64,000 nucleotides of DNA from Acidobacteriaceae bacterium (GTDB taxonomy: Bacteria > Acidobacteriota > Terriglobia > Terriglobales > Acidobacteriaceae), in assembly GCA_003132445.1 (NCBI GenBank), contig PKXU01000082.1, positions 42,873-106,872 on the forward strand, given 5' to 3'. Shown piece after piece: positions 34,642-44,301 of the stretch. Under the pieces are notes generated by a model. It had not been told where the DNA came from. It worked only from the letters and a program-made list of their open reading frames with translations, and did not search any database. Numbering within the stretch: position 1 is the first letter of the stretch; each line of letters opens with the position of its first letter. Position numbers and translations under genes: made by a program.

Positions 34642-35553
34642 TCATTTCGCTTCCTTCGCCGCAAACTCGACCAGGCTCTTGTAAACATCTGACAGCCGCG
34701 GATCGAAGCTTCCGACTTTGCGGCCATTGATGAACAAAGTAGGCGTTCCATTCACATCCACGGACTTGCCCAACGCAAGGGAAGCGTCCACCCGAGCCTT
34801 AGTCTCGGGTTTGGTGGCGCACGCGGCAATTTCGCTTCCCTTTAGGCCCACTCCATCGGCAATGGCGGTAAGCTTTTCGTCCGCATTCTCGGCGGTAATG
34901 TCCGACTGGGTTTCGTAAGTCTTGGAGATAAATTTCCAGAAAGCATCGTTGGAAGCGCGTCCGACGCAATCGGCATAAGCTGCGCCCTTGGCCGCCCAAT
35001 TGTGCATCTCCAAAGGAAAATTCTGGAATACGAAGCGCGCGTTCGGCTCCGCGGAGACAAGCGTCTCAATTGTGGGTTGTGCCGCTTTGCAAGCGGGACA
35101 TTGCAGGTCGCCGAATTCGACAATCGTAACCGGTGCATTCTTTGGTCCGCGTTCCGGCCCATTGATTCCCTTGTTCAGCAGTTGCTTCGCCGGATCAAAA
35201 GGCCTGGCGCCGAACGGAATAATTTCGCCGACAAGAGCTTGTTTACCGTCGGGAACCACAAAGAAGCGAGACATCTGCTGGCCGTGCGGACTGGCGAGAA
35301 CCACGGTGACCTCCGCCAGCCCAGCGACGGTGGAAGGCTTGATGCTCGAAATTTTCCAGGTTAAATCCTGTTCGTAGCCAAACTGCTGGTGCAAGAAAGA
35401 ATCCACGGTAGATTCTGAGGGAAGATTTGAAGATCCCGAAGCGGCGGGCCTTTCCGAAGACTTAGCCGGAGCGGACTTCGGCGGCGACGTCTGCCCTGGA
35501 GCCAAACCGCAAGCCAGCAGAAAAATAAATGTCGAGTTCAGCAAACGGAGCAT
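34642..35553 (-). CDS. Exported DsbA-family thioredoxin-fold protein
   Basis: A 303-residue protein with a signal peptide (about 1-20), a Pro/Ser-rich linker (~22-50), an N-terminal module (~50-125), and a DsbA-like thioredoxin domain (~140-300). The redox site is CPAC (Cys152, Cys155) in EFGDLQCPACKA, the pattern of Thioredoxin_4 (PF13462) proteins. The cis-Pro region is NGTPTLFINGRKVG. It probably acts as a periplasmic thiol oxidase or isomerase (inference). AGGAA precedes the ATG at short spacing. It stands alone on the minus strand between the secretin and nadE. Confidence 0.92.
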   Translation of the reverse strand: MLRLLNSTFIFLLACGLAPGQTSPPKSAPAKSSERPAASGSSNLPSESTVDSFLHQQFGYEQDLTWKISSIKPSTVAGLAEVTVVLASPHGQQMSRFFVVPDGKQALVGEIIPFGARPFDPAKQLLNKGINGPERGPKNAPVTIVEFGDLQCPACKAAQPTIETLVSAEPNARFVFQNFPLEMHNWAAKGAAYADCVGRASNDAFWKFISKTYETQSDITAENADEKLTAIADGVGLKGSEIAACATKPETKARVDASLALGKSVDVNGTPTLFINGRKVGSFDPRLSDVYKSLVEFAAKEAK

Positions 35554-35626
35554 GGGTTCCTTTCGATTTGTGGCGACTTTAAAAATTCAGGAAAGCGAAC
35601 TATCAGGATACTTCAAGTTAATGATT

Positions 35627-37267
35627 TCAAGCTTCACACTTGGCGGCGATAGGAAAGCGGCGTCCATAGCCGAAGGCCTTGGGAGAAATTTTGAGGCCGG
35701 GTGCAGCCTGCTGACGCTTGTACTCAGCGCGATCGACCATGCGAATGACTCGCCGCACCACTTCAATATTGATTCCTCGAGCGGTCGCGATGCGCTCCGC
35801 CGAATGAGAATCCTCCACGTAGTCTTCGAGAACAGCATCCAGAACATCGTAAGGTGGCAGCGAGTCGCTGTCTTTCTGGTCGGGCCGCAATTCCGCCGAC
35901 GGCGGCTTCTCCAGCGTGGGTTGCGGAATTACCGGCCGCCGCGAATTCACGTATTCGCTGAGACGATAGACCAGCGTCTTGGGTACATCAGAAATCACTG
36001 CCAAACCGCCGACCATGTCGCCATAGAGAGTGCAGTAACCAACGCCCAGTTCGCTCTTGTTGCCGGTGGAGAGTACGATCGCTCCGAATTTGTTCGACAA
36101 TGCCATCAACAACATGCCCCGGGCGCGCGATTGAATGTTCTCCTCGGTCACATCTTCTTTTGTCCCTGCAAAAACATCTTTCAAAATGCAGCGGTAGGCG
36201 TCATACGCAGGATTGATGGAAAGCAGTTCGAAACGAATTCCGAGATTTTTGGCCAGGGAGCGGGCATCATCAATCGACCCTTGCGACGAAAACGGCCCCG
36301 GCATGCCGACTCCGATCACGTTCTCCGGACCAACCGCATCCGCTGCAATGACGGCCGTGAGCGCCGAATCAATGCCGCCACTCAGCCCGATAATCGCTTT
36401 TTGAAATCCGCATTTGCGCATGTAGTCGTGTGTGCCCAGCACCAGAGCGGAATAAACGCTTGCTTCGTCGCCGGGAATTTGTTCGTGCATTTCGCCGGTC
36501 AAATCGCTCGAATCGAAATAGATGAGATCTTCTTCAAACGATCGTCCCTGCGCAATGACTTGCCCTTCACGATTTAGTACCAGGCTGGAACCGTCGAAAA
36601 CCAGACTATCGTTGCCGCCGACCTGATTGACCAGAACCACCGGAACGTTGTGCTGGCGTGCGATGCTGGCCAGCATGTCGCGGCGCATTTCGCGCTTGCC
36701 GATCCAAAACGGAGATGCGGAAATGTTCAGCACGAAATTTCCGCCTGCCTGAATCAGCGACTCCACCGGATCGACAGTATAGAGTCGCTTGTGCCAGAAC
36801 CGTTTGTCGTTCCACGCGTCTTCGCAGATAGTAAGCGCCATGCGATTGCCACAGAACGGAAACAATTCCTGACTCTTGGCGGGAGCGAAGTTGCGCATCT
36901 CATCGAACACGTCGTAGGTCGGCAGTAACATCTTCGACTGAATAAAGGCGATCTTGCCGTCCATCAGTAAGGCGGCGGAATTCATCGCCGCCTTGCCCGC
37001 GTCCGAGTGGGCAGCCGTAACCAGTCCGCAGATCACTGCAATCCCGCGGGTTTCTATGGCAATCTTTTCGGCTGTCTCGCGATTTCGTGCGACGAAAGAA
37101 GATCGTTCCACCAAATCGCGCGGAGGGTAGCCGCACACCGACAACTCGGGAAAAAGAATCAGGCCGGCGCCAGCAGCGAGGGCGCGCCGAGAGTACTCCA
37201 CAATCTTGGCTGCGTTGCCGGAGAAATCTCCAACCGTAGGATTGATTTGGCCCAGCGCAATCTTCAC
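35627..37267 (-). CDS. nadE: Glutamine-dependent NAD+ synthetase
   Basis: NadE amidates deamido-NAD using glutamine. The two-domain protein (546 residues) has an N-terminal nitrilase-type glutaminase with the Glu-Lys-Cys triad (Glu41 in LFPELSVCG, Lys112 in SKMLLP, Cys148 in LTICEDAW). A C-terminal synthetase domain has the pyrophosphate loop GLSGGIDSA (296-301), then STGNKSELGVGYCTLYGDMVGG. The track frame extends to 37426; the GTG at 37267 gives the family start VKIALGQINP, and the upstream codons look non-coding. Confidence 0.96.
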   Translation of the reverse strand: MKIALGQINPTVGDFSGNAAKIVEYSRRALAAGAGLILFPELSVCGYPPRDLVERSSFVARNRETAEKIAIETRGIAVICGLVTAAHSDAGKAAMNSAALLMDGKIAFIQSKMLLPTYDVFDEMRNFAPAKSQELFPFCGNRMALTICEDAWNDKRFWHKRLYTVDPVESLIQAGGNFVLNISASPFWIGKREMRRDMLASIARQHNVPVVLVNQVGGNDSLVFDGSSLVLNREGQVIAQGRSFEEDLIYFDSSDLTGEMHEQIPGDEASVYSALVLGTHDYMRKCGFQKAIIGLSGGIDSALTAVIAADAVGPENVIGVGMPGPFSSQGSIDDARSLAKNLGIRFELLSINPAYDAYRCILKDVFAGTKEDVTEENIQSRARGMLLMALSNKFGAIVLSTGNKSELGVGYCTLYGDMVGGLAVISDVPKTLVYRLSEYVNSRRPVIPQPTLEKPPSAELRPDQKDSDSLPPYDVLDAVLEDYVEDSHSAERIATARGINIEVVRRVIRMVDRAEYKRQQAAPGLKISPKAFGYGRRFPIAAKCEA

Positions 37268-37501
37268 TCTTTTAGTGTAAAGCCGCGGCTCGCAGGGGCC
37301 AAGCCAAGGGTGTGCCGGCGTCGGACTCGGCTGTCGCGCGGTCATCGCCTCCCTCGCATGCGGGCGGGGACGTCTCCACGTCAGCCGCTGAGACAGCGGC
37401 GCTGCCGTTTCGCTGCGACACTCCAAAATTAACCATTTGAACTTTCGCGAAAAGGCGTAACATTAACGATTTGGCAGTTACACCCATTCGAGGGAAACAC
37501 G
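37268..37501. other. Divergent spacer between nadE and the GH3 gene
   Basis: These 234 bp hold a GC-rich stretch (about 37340-37410) with words such as GCGGGCGGGGACG and GCTGAGACAGCGGCGCTGCC that recall extragenic repeats. A more AT-rich segment follows before the GH3 gene, where GAGGGAAACACG sits just before the ATG. No gene is seen; both promoters must lie here. Confidence 0.5.
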
Positions 37502-39733
37502 ATGCCCGTGCGCGGCCTTTCTCTACTAAATCGATTTTTCACGCTCACAATGTTTTTCAGCATCGCTCTGTGTCCGTCATCGGCGCAATCAGGTGGCGAT
37601 GCGCATGCTTGGTCGAACTCCAGCCTCTCGCCCGACGAACGGGCGTCCATGGTGGTGAAAGAAATGACGCTGGACGAGAAGATTTCGTTGCTGCATGGGA
37701 CGGGCATGGCTGGCCTCAGTGCGATGAGTCCGCTCGCCATCCATTCCAATGGTGGCGCGGGATTTGTTGTTGGCGTTCCACGCCTGGGCATTCCTCCGAT
37801 CCAAATGTCGGACGCCGCTTACGGTGTGCGCGGCAGTGGCGAAAACGGCCGCTACTCCACGGCTCTACCCGCGGACGTGGCGGCGGCGGCAAGTTGGGAT
37901 TTGGATGCGGCTCGTGAATACGGTGCATTGATCGGCCGCGAATTGCGCGCTCAGGGCTACAACATGTCGCTCGGCGGTGGCACGAATCTCACTCGCGAAC
38001 CGCGCAATGGCCGCACCTTCGAATACTTAGGCGAGGATCCTGTGCTGGCCGGAAAGCTGGTTGCCTCGGTAATGAAGGGGCTGCAGGCAGAGCATGTCAT
38101 CGGCGACATCAAGCACTACGCCCTTAACGATCAGGAGAGTGGCCGCAATGCCGTCAACGTCAACATCGACAAGCGTGCCGCGCGCGAAAGCGATCTGCTC
38201 GCGTTTGAGATTGGTTTGCAGGACTCCGACATCGCTGCCGTCATGTGCTCTTACAATCGCGTGAACGGAGACTACGCGTGCGAAAACAAATATCTGCTAA
38301 CCGATGTTCTGAAAAAAGACTGGAATTTCAAAGGATTTGTACTTTCCGACTGGGGCGGCACGCACAGCGCCGAGAAAGCATCTGCTGCCGGCCTCGATCA
38401 TGAAGAGCCGGGATGGATCTTTTTCGGAGACCAATTGAAGAGCGCGGTTGAGTCGGGCAAAGTGCCGATCGCAGAGGTGGATGATCATGTTCACCGCATC
38501 TTGCGATCCATGTTCGCCACCGGAGTCATCGACGATCCCCCCCAAAAAGGCGTGGTCGACGTAGTCGGCGGCTTTGAGGTCGCGCAGAAAATCGAAGAGC
38601 AGAGCGCCGTGCTTCTGAAGAATGATCACGCGCAACTTCCACTCGATGCTTCCGCAATCCACAGTATCGCCGTGATCGGCCCGCATGCTGACGTGGGAAT
38701 GATTTCCGGCGGCGGTTCGGCGCAGGTCGATCCTTCAGGAGGAAATGCGATCATGCCTCCGGGCAAGGGTCGGACTCACTGGCAGGAGAAAATATGGTTT
38801 CCTACCTCGCCGTTGAAAGCGATTCGAGCCAAAGCTCCGACCGCGACTGTGAAATTCGACTCAGGCTCAGACCCGGCTGCCGCCGCGGCTTTGGCAAAGA
38901 GTTCGGACGTGGCGCTCATATTCGCTTATCAGTGGGAGAGCGAAGGGATGGACCTGGACAGCCTGTCTCTGCCCGAGCATCAGGATGATTTAATCGCGAA
39001 GGTCGCAGCGGCCAATCCGCACACAATAGTCGTGATTGAATCAGGCAGTCCCGTAACCATGCCCTGGGTCGATCAGGTGAGCGGTATCCTGGAAGCTTGG
39101 TATGCGGGCAGCCGCGGGGCTGAAGCGGTGGCGAATATCCTTTTCGGAGATGTGAATCCCAGCGCGAAACTGCCCAACACCTTCCCCAAGAGCGAAGCCG
39201 ACTTGCCGCATCCCACCATCGTCAAACCGCCGAAAGCGACTATGGATGCCGACCATCAAGGCTGGAGGAGAATTGCCGGCGGTTTGCCCGCGTTTCAAGT
39301 CACTTATAACGAGGGCGTCAAGGTCGGTTACAAATGGTACGACGCAGAAAATAAACCCGTGCTCTTTCCCTTCGGTTACGGCCTTTCCTACACCACTTAT
39401 TCGTATTCAAGCCTTAAGGTAACGCCGGGGAAGAGTCCCAGCGTCAGTTTCACCGTCACCAATACGGGCAACCGCGCTGGCGCGGAAATTGCGGAAGTCT
39501 ATGCTTCCCTGCCGCCCACGGCATCCGAGCCTCCGAAAAGACTTGTCGGCTGGAGTAAAGTAAAACTCAGCGCCGGCGAGAGCCAAGAAGTAACGGTCGA
39601 CGTCGATCCGAAATATCTTTCAATTTTTAACGTCGAGCAGAATGCGTGGCAGCTCATTCCGGGAGATTACGGCTTCATGGTTGGCGGATCATCTCAGAAG
39701 TTGCCCCTGAAAGAAACCGTCAATCTGAAGTAG
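37502..39733 (+). CDS. Secreted glycoside hydrolase family 3 beta-glucosidase-like enzyme
   Basis: A 743-residue exported enzyme: signal peptide (about 1-29), GH3 N-terminal TIM-barrel domain (~40-345), GH3 C-terminal domain (~375-610) and a fibronectin-III-like domain (~640-735). KHYALNDQESGRN, the catalytic nucleophile Asp283 in VLSDWGG, and VAVIGPHADVG-like SIAVIGPHADVG match the BglX/beta-glucosidase branch. KLPNTFPKSEADLPH and the PFGYGLSYTTYSYS transition are also typical. The likely substrate is a beta-linked gluco- or xylo-oligosaccharide, but specificity cannot be read from sequence. GAGGG precedes the ATG. Confidence 0.94.
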   Translation: MPVRGLSLLNRFFTLTMFFSIALCPSSAQSGGDAHAWSNSSLSPDERASMVVKEMTLDEKISLLHGTGMAGLSAMSPLAIHSNGGAGFVVGVPRLGIPPIQMSDAAYGVRGSGENGRYSTALPADVAAAASWDLDAAREYGALIGRELRAQGYNMSLGGGTNLTREPRNGRTFEYLGEDPVLAGKLVASVMKGLQAEHVIGDIKHYALNDQESGRNAVNVNIDKRAARESDLLAFEIGLQDSDIAAVMCSYNRVNGDYACENKYLLTDVLKKDWNFKGFVLSDWGGTHSAEKASAAGLDHEEPGWIFFGDQLKSAVESGKVPIAEVDDHVHRILRSMFATGVIDDPPQKGVVDVVGGFEVAQKIEEQSAVLLKNDHAQLPLDASAIHSIAVIGPHADVGMISGGGSAQVDPSGGNAIMPPGKGRTHWQEKIWFPTSPLKAIRAKAPTATVKFDSGSDPAAAAALAKSSDVALIFAYQWESEGMDLDSLSLPEHQDDLIAKVAAANPHTIVVIESGSPVTMPWVDQVSGILEAWYAGSRGAEAVANILFGDVNPSAKLPNTFPKSEADLPHPTIVKPPKATMDADHQGWRRIAGGLPAFQVTYNEGVKVGYKWYDAENKPVLFPFGYGLSYTTYSYSSLKVTPGKSPSVSFTVTNTGNRAGAEIAEVYASLPPTASEPPKRLVGWSKVKLSAGESQEVTVDVDPKYLSIFNVEQNAWQLIPGDYGFMVGGSSQKLPLKETVNLK

Positions 39734-39759
39734 AGGACTCGCGCTCTGACATTCCGCGG

Positions 39760-42597
39760 TTAGTCATCGTCGCCTGAGGCGAGCACTGTGTGCTTGGGTT
39801 TAGGCATCGGCACCGACCCCATTTGATCGCGCCATAAGACTTCATTCAGGCGCGCCGCTGGTGTCGCATCGGGACGCGAGAAATCCATCTTCGACGAGAT
39901 TTTGGCTCCCGGTGCATTGGGCTTGTTGATTTCGTAAATGAGCCCATTTTTCAGATTGCGATAGTCGGCCTTATAGGCCGGCTGATCTCCTGCGCCCGAA
40001 AATAGTCGCCCCATCACCGGCGCATAGGCGTCGTTCTGATTCATCGGCGGAAGGCCAAGCAGCATTTCCATGGTATGGATCAGATTCACGGTCGTGTAGA
40101 AGCGATGTTCCACATTCGGCTGCGCTGCCGATCCGGGCGAATATTTGCTGATGACAAGAGCGATCGAGCGATGCGCGTCCACGTGATCCGCGCCATTCTG
40201 AGCGTCGTCTTCCAAAACGAAGATCGCCGTATCATCCCAGTACGCGCTGTGCGAAACCGCGTCCACCACCCGGCCCACCGCCAAGTCATTGTCGGCCACC
40301 GAGGCCGCAGGTCGCGGAAAATTAGGCCGCGTGCCGCCAGTGTGATCGTCAGGGAGATATAGCAGCACAAACGCCGGCAATTCCAACTGCGGACCTTCGT
40401 GCGCTTCGCGCGCGCGAACGTATGCGCCAAATTCATTTAGGAATTCGTCCGCTCGCAGTTGGTCGGGATACTCAGTATTGAAATCCGGATACAAGGGATC
40501 GAAGTGGTCGCGCAATACGGCCTTGGTTGGTTTCACTCCGCTAAACAATGGCACCGCCCACGGGAACGGACTCGGCCCGCCGTGTGGATTGCCGACATTC
40601 GACGCCAGAGTTTCTCCTTTCTGCAGCACGGTCTGCGGACAGCGAGCTTCCTGTCCTGACGGTGTTCCCTGCATCGAACTAGCCGCCTTGGGCTTCTCAT
40701 TGCACCACTTCGCATTCACAAATTCGCCATAATCGCGGAAGCTGACGTGGTTGCGCGCGAGATTATCCCAGAGAAATCCGGTCGAGGGATCGTCAATGTC
40801 GGGCTGGTTATTTTCCAGCGGATATTCGTCTCCCACCTGGCCCTGGAAGTCGTAGGTTCGCTCCTTGCCGCGGTAGGCAATCTGCCAGGTTTTTTCGTTG
40901 TAGTCTGACGTAATCGCGGCTGTGGACCAGAGATGTCCGTCGCCTGAGACTTCCCCGCTGTCGTAAAAATTGTCGAGCACGCCGAATTGCGATGCGAGCT
41001 CGTGCTCGTTTGGCGTTATATCCGCACCATACATCGCGAGCGATGGATCGCCGTTCGCAACCTTCAAGTCGCCGAGAATCTGATCATACGTACGGTTTTC
41101 CTTGATGACGTAGATCACATGCTTGATCGGATTCTTTCCCCCAGCGAACACAATCGTCCCTGAGCCGCTGGACGATATATCCCTGGAAAATAAATTGTCC
41201 TGTTCAACCATTCGCGTGAGCTCCGGCAGGCGATTTATGGCGTCGGAAATCTTCAGGCGTGCGACCGAACCATGCAGCAGCGTGGGGATGTAAGGATGAC
41301 CGTGGCTCTTCACTTCATGCGGCGTCTTCCCCAATCCATTGTTCGGACCAGTTCCAACACCCTTTGCCGTCGCAATCAGCAAGTCGTCTCCGTGCACTGC
41401 GACCGCGCTGGGATACCAGTCGGTGGGAATCAAACCGATATCTCCTTGTCCGTGAAGGCTTTTGTCCGTGGAAAAACTTGAGACGTCGAATACCGCCGCA
41501 GCATTTATGCATGCATAGGCAACAAAAACATTTCTGCCATCTTTCGACTGCGCCAGCGCGGTAGGACAAAGACCAGCGGCGGCATCTTTCTCTCTCGGGG
41601 TTCTGGTCAAGAGGCCACGAACTGTTCCGTTTTCCGTATCGACCACGGCTACTGTATCGGCGTTTGAAAGAGCAACATACAAAAGTTTCTCGTCCGCACT
41701 CAGCAGCATCGCAGTCGGATGCGAACTCGGAGCCAGCGGATCCTTCGAACCCGGCAGACCGATCGATTTAGCTATCCTCGCCCCAATCAATTCGATCTGA
41801 ACAATCTGCGAGGTATTCCACAGGCTGCACCAGGCTCGGATAGCGTGGCGCGTAGCCACGCAAGTATAAGGAAATGTCGAAGGCACCAAGTCCTTTGTAC
41901 TCATGTCGAAGGTTTCGACAATTTTTCCTGTACTCGGATCGAGCACGACTACGTTATCGGAAAGATTATTTGCAACGATGAGCCACTCCGAACCTTTCGG
42001 ATTGGCTATCACTGCCAAGCCCGCGGGATATGGAACCGCCGTGTTGGCGCTCGTTTGCTGCAAGCCGATCGCAACTCTTTTTCCCGGTTTAAGTGGCTGC
42101 GGCGCAATCGGAATGAAGCCTTGCGGCGTCACCTTCCCCGCGGAGAAACCATAAACGGCAATTCCGTTCCCCGTATCGCCAAGTCTCGCTCCGGTAGGGT
42201 CGGTCAACGAACCCACGGAGGCGTACAGCCGCTTGCCATCAGAACTGAAAGCCAGCCCGAGAAAATAGCTTTGGTGTGCATCATCGCCCAGCCGCGGGTC
42301 AGGATAGTCGGCGATTTGATTGCTCACCAGATCCAGTATCGAAATCGATTGATGTCCTAAAGTCTCCTGTGTGCCATAGCCATCGTTCAGCAAAGCAACG
42401 TATCGTCCGTCGGGACTCACGACCATGGTCGCGGGAAAACTATTAGTGCTGCCAATGCGCCCCGGAGATGGCGCGCTCAGCATTTTGCTGGTTGGCAACA
42501 TGATGGGAGGCTGATCGCCGGAAGGTGTCTGCGCGCATGCAACCACGGCCCCAGCCATTACAAAACTGCAGAAAAAATGAAGCAAAGAACGAATCAC
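39760..42597 (-). CDS. Exported YncE-type beta-propeller / phosphoesterase fusion
   Basis: About 945 residues. A signal peptide is followed by a YncE-like propeller (~40-480; repeated strands such as VVSPDGRYVALLNDGYG, VALSNADTVAVVDTENGTVRG and KDGRNVFVAYA). A PF04185 phosphoesterase domain follows (~495-910; HVIYVIKENRTYDQILGD, then FALLYLPDDHTGG-like and VLEDDAQNGADHVDAHRS). The GTG at 42597 with GGAGG upstream is preferred to the track start at 42684. It lies downstream of phoU on the same strand, so it may belong to the phosphate regulon as a phosphate-releasing enzyme (inference). Confidence 0.85.
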   Translation of the reverse strand: MIRSLLHFFCSFVMAGAVVACAQTPSGDQPPIMLPTSKMLSAPSPGRIGSTNSFPATMVVSPDGRYVALLNDGYGTQETLGHQSISILDLVSNQIADYPDPRLGDDAHQSYFLGLAFSSDGKRLYASVGSLTDPTGARLGDTGNGIAVYGFSAGKVTPQGFIPIAPQPLKPGKRVAIGLQQTSANTAVPYPAGLAVIANPKGSEWLIVANNLSDNVVVLDPSTGKIVETFDMSTKDLVPSTFPYTCVATRHAIRAWCSLWNTSQIVQIELIGARIAKSIGLPGSKDPLAPSSHPTAMLLSADEKLLYVALSNADTVAVVDTENGTVRGLLTRTPREKDAAAGLCPTALAQSKDGRNVFVAYACINAAAVFDVSSFSTDKSLHGQGDIGLIPTDWYPSAVAVHGDDLLIATAKGVGTGPNNGLGKTPHEVKSHGHPYIPTLLHGSVARLKISDAINRLPELTRMVEQDNLFSRDISSSGSGTIVFAGGKNPIKHVIYVIKENRTYDQILGDLKVANGDPSLAMYGADITPNEHELASQFGVLDNFYDSGEVSGDGHLWSTAAITSDYNEKTWQIAYRGKERTYDFQGQVGDEYPLENNQPDIDDPSTGFLWDNLARNHVSFRDYGEFVNAKWCNEKPKAASSMQGTPSGQEARCPQTVLQKGETLASNVGNPHGGPSPFPWAVPLFSGVKPTKAVLRDHFDPLYPDFNTEYPDQLRADEFLNEFGAYVRAREAHEGPQLELPAFVLLYLPDDHTGGTRPNFPRPAASVADNDLAVGRVVDAVSHSAYWDDTAIFVLEDDAQNGADHVDAHRSIALVISKYSPGSAAQPNVEHRFYTTVNLIHTMEMLLGLPPMNQNDAYAPVMGRLFSGAGDQPAYKADYRNLKNGLIYEINKPNAPGAKISSKMDFSRPDATPAARLNEVLWRDQMGSVPMPKPKHTVLASGDDD

Positions 42598-42735
42598 GGC
42601 ACCTCCGCGAATGTCGAACTGGAAATGAACGAGGTCATGAGCGTAATGCAATGCCGCATGGGCGGTCAAAAAAGGCAGGAACACAATGTGGTTTGAATAC
42701 TAGATGCCGGCTTCACCCTCGGAGGCCACGCCTCA

Positions 42736-43449
42736 CTACAAGCCGGAAAGCCTGGATGCGGGACGTTCCGATTCTGGCTGTTCAGAATCCTCCGGATGCA
42801 CGTTGTGGCGAACATCAGCGCCCTGCACCCAGAAAATGACGTCCTCCGCAATGTTCGTAGCGTGATCGGCGACTCGCTCGAGATTGCGAGCAACCAGCAG
42901 GGCGTCGAGCGCCTGCCGCACGACATCGGGCCGCTCGTTCATTGCCTTGACCAGCTGGATGAAGGCATCGTCGCGCATGCGATCAATCACATTGTCCATT
43001 TCAAGCACGGCCTGCGCCAGTTCAACCTTGCCTTCAATAAACGATTCCAAAGCACGGCGCACCATCGCGCTCACGGCGGTGCCCATGCGCGCGATGTCCA
43101 CGGGCAACTCGGTTGCCGGAAGCTCGACCATGTCCATGACCCGCTCGGCGATGTTCACAGCCTGATCACCGACGCGTTCGAGATCGGAATTAATCTTCGT
43201 CACCGCGAGAATAAAGCGGAGATCGACAGCCATGGGCTGCTGCATGGCGAGCAAATCAAACGCAGCCTCGTCGATCTCTCGTTCCGCAGTATTGATCAGG
43301 CTCTCACCTTCGAGCACCATCTGGCAGCGGGTGAGGTCGCGTTCCACATAGGCCTGGCGCGCGCGATCGACGGCCTGCTCCGCCAGTCCGCCCATGCGAA
43401 GCAACCGTTGCCGCAAATCGTCAAGCCCTTGCTGAAAACGCGTGCGCAT
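42736..43449 (-). CDS. phoU: Phosphate signalling regulator PhoU
   Basis: PhoU links the Pst transporter to the PhoR/PhoB-type two-component system and restrains phosphate uptake. The 237-residue protein is two repeated three-helix PhoU modules: ERDLTRCQMVLEGESLINTAEREIDE and DLRFILAVTKINSDLERVGDQAVNIAERV in the first, LVARNLERVADHATNIAEDVIFWVQG in the second. E/DxxxD metal-binding helices are present in both. It follows pstB after 78 bp in the pstCAB-phoU operon. The C-terminus carries a charged extension (~25 residues). No phoR/phoB genes are in the window. Confidence 0.96.
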   Translation of the reverse strand: MRTRFQQGLDDLRQRLLRMGGLAEQAVDRARQAYVERDLTRCQMVLEGESLINTAEREIDEAAFDLLAMQQPMAVDLRFILAVTKINSDLERVGDQAVNIAERVMDMVELPATELPVDIARMGTAVSAMVRRALESFIEGKVELAQAVLEMDNVIDRMRDDAFIQLVKAMNERPDVVRQALDALLVARNLERVADHATNIAEDVIFWVQGADVRHNVHPEDSEQPESERPASRLSGL

Positions 43450-43527
43450 CCTCTAACCTTTCTTTATTCCAATCTTTGCTTGTACAAATCAATCGCTTTC
43501 TGCAAATCTTCGCTTGTGCAAATCTTC

Positions 43528-44286
43528 CTATCCAAACCTGCCGGTAATGTAATCCTCGGTCTTCTTGTCGGATGGTTTGGTGAAAATCTTTTCTGTCTTG
43601 TCGAACTCAATCAACTTGCCTAACAGGAAGAATCCCGTAAACTCCGCCACACGTGCCGCCTGCTGCATGTTGTGAGTGACAATTACGATGGTATACCGTT
43701 CTTTTAGCTGGAAGATCAACTCCTCGATCTTGCCAGTGGAAATCGGGTCCAGCGCCGAACAGGGCTCATCCATCAGCAGCACCTCCGGCTCTACAGCCAG
43801 CGCGCGCGCAATGCACAAGCGCTGCTGCTGGCCGCCCGAAAGGCTTGCGCCAGATTTCTTGTGTATATGGTCTTTCACTTCGTCCCACAACGCCGAAACT
43901 TCAAGCGAATGCTGCACGATTTGATTCAGCTTGCCTCGGTCGTGGAATCCATTCAGTTTCAATCCAGACGCAACGTTGTCATAAATCGACATCGTCGGGA
44001 ACGGATTCGCTTTTTGAAACACCATTCCCACCCGGCGGCGGAGCTGAGTCGCCGACGTTCCGTTATAGGCGTCGATTTCACCGATACGGACTCGACCTTC
44101 AACACGCGCATCCGGAATCGTCTCGTGCATGCGATTGATGCAGCGGATAAAAGTCGACTTGCCGCATCCCGAGGGACCGATAAGCGCCGTGGCTCGATTG
44201 GCCGCCACTTTCAGATTAATGTCGTACAATGCCTGGCCTTTGCCGTACCAGGCATTCAATTTCTCGACTTGGACTCCGACACCCAT
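43528..44286 (-). CDS. pstB: Phosphate ABC transporter ATPase PstB
   Basis: PstB powers PstCA. The 252-residue protein has Walker [11 protein letters not shown], the Q-loop VFQKANPFP, the signature [16 protein letters not shown], Walker [14 protein letters not shown] and H-loop [18 protein letters not shown]. The [13 protein letters not shown] region is diagnostic for PstB. It follows pstA by 15 bp and precedes phoU on the minus strand. Confidence 0.98.
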   Translation of the reverse strand: MGVGVQVEKLNAWYGKGQALYDINLKVAANRATALIGPSGCGKSTFIRCINRMHETIPDARVEGRVRIGEIDAYNGTSATQLRRRVGMVFQKANPFPTMSIYDNVASGLKLNGFHDRGKLNQIVQHSLEVSALWDEVKDHIHKKSGASLSGGQQQRLCIARALAVEPEVLLMDEPCSALDPISTGKIEELIFQLKERYTIVIVTHNMQQAARVAEFTGFFLLGKLIEFDKTEKIFTKPSDKKTEDYITGRFG

Positions 44287-44301
44287 AGTTTAGGAGACAG
44301 A

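Noticed and set aside
35552-36577. 341-codon plus-strand ORF opposite nadE
   Set aside because: It lies antisense to nadE, whose motifs are intact; no signal for an independent protein was seen.
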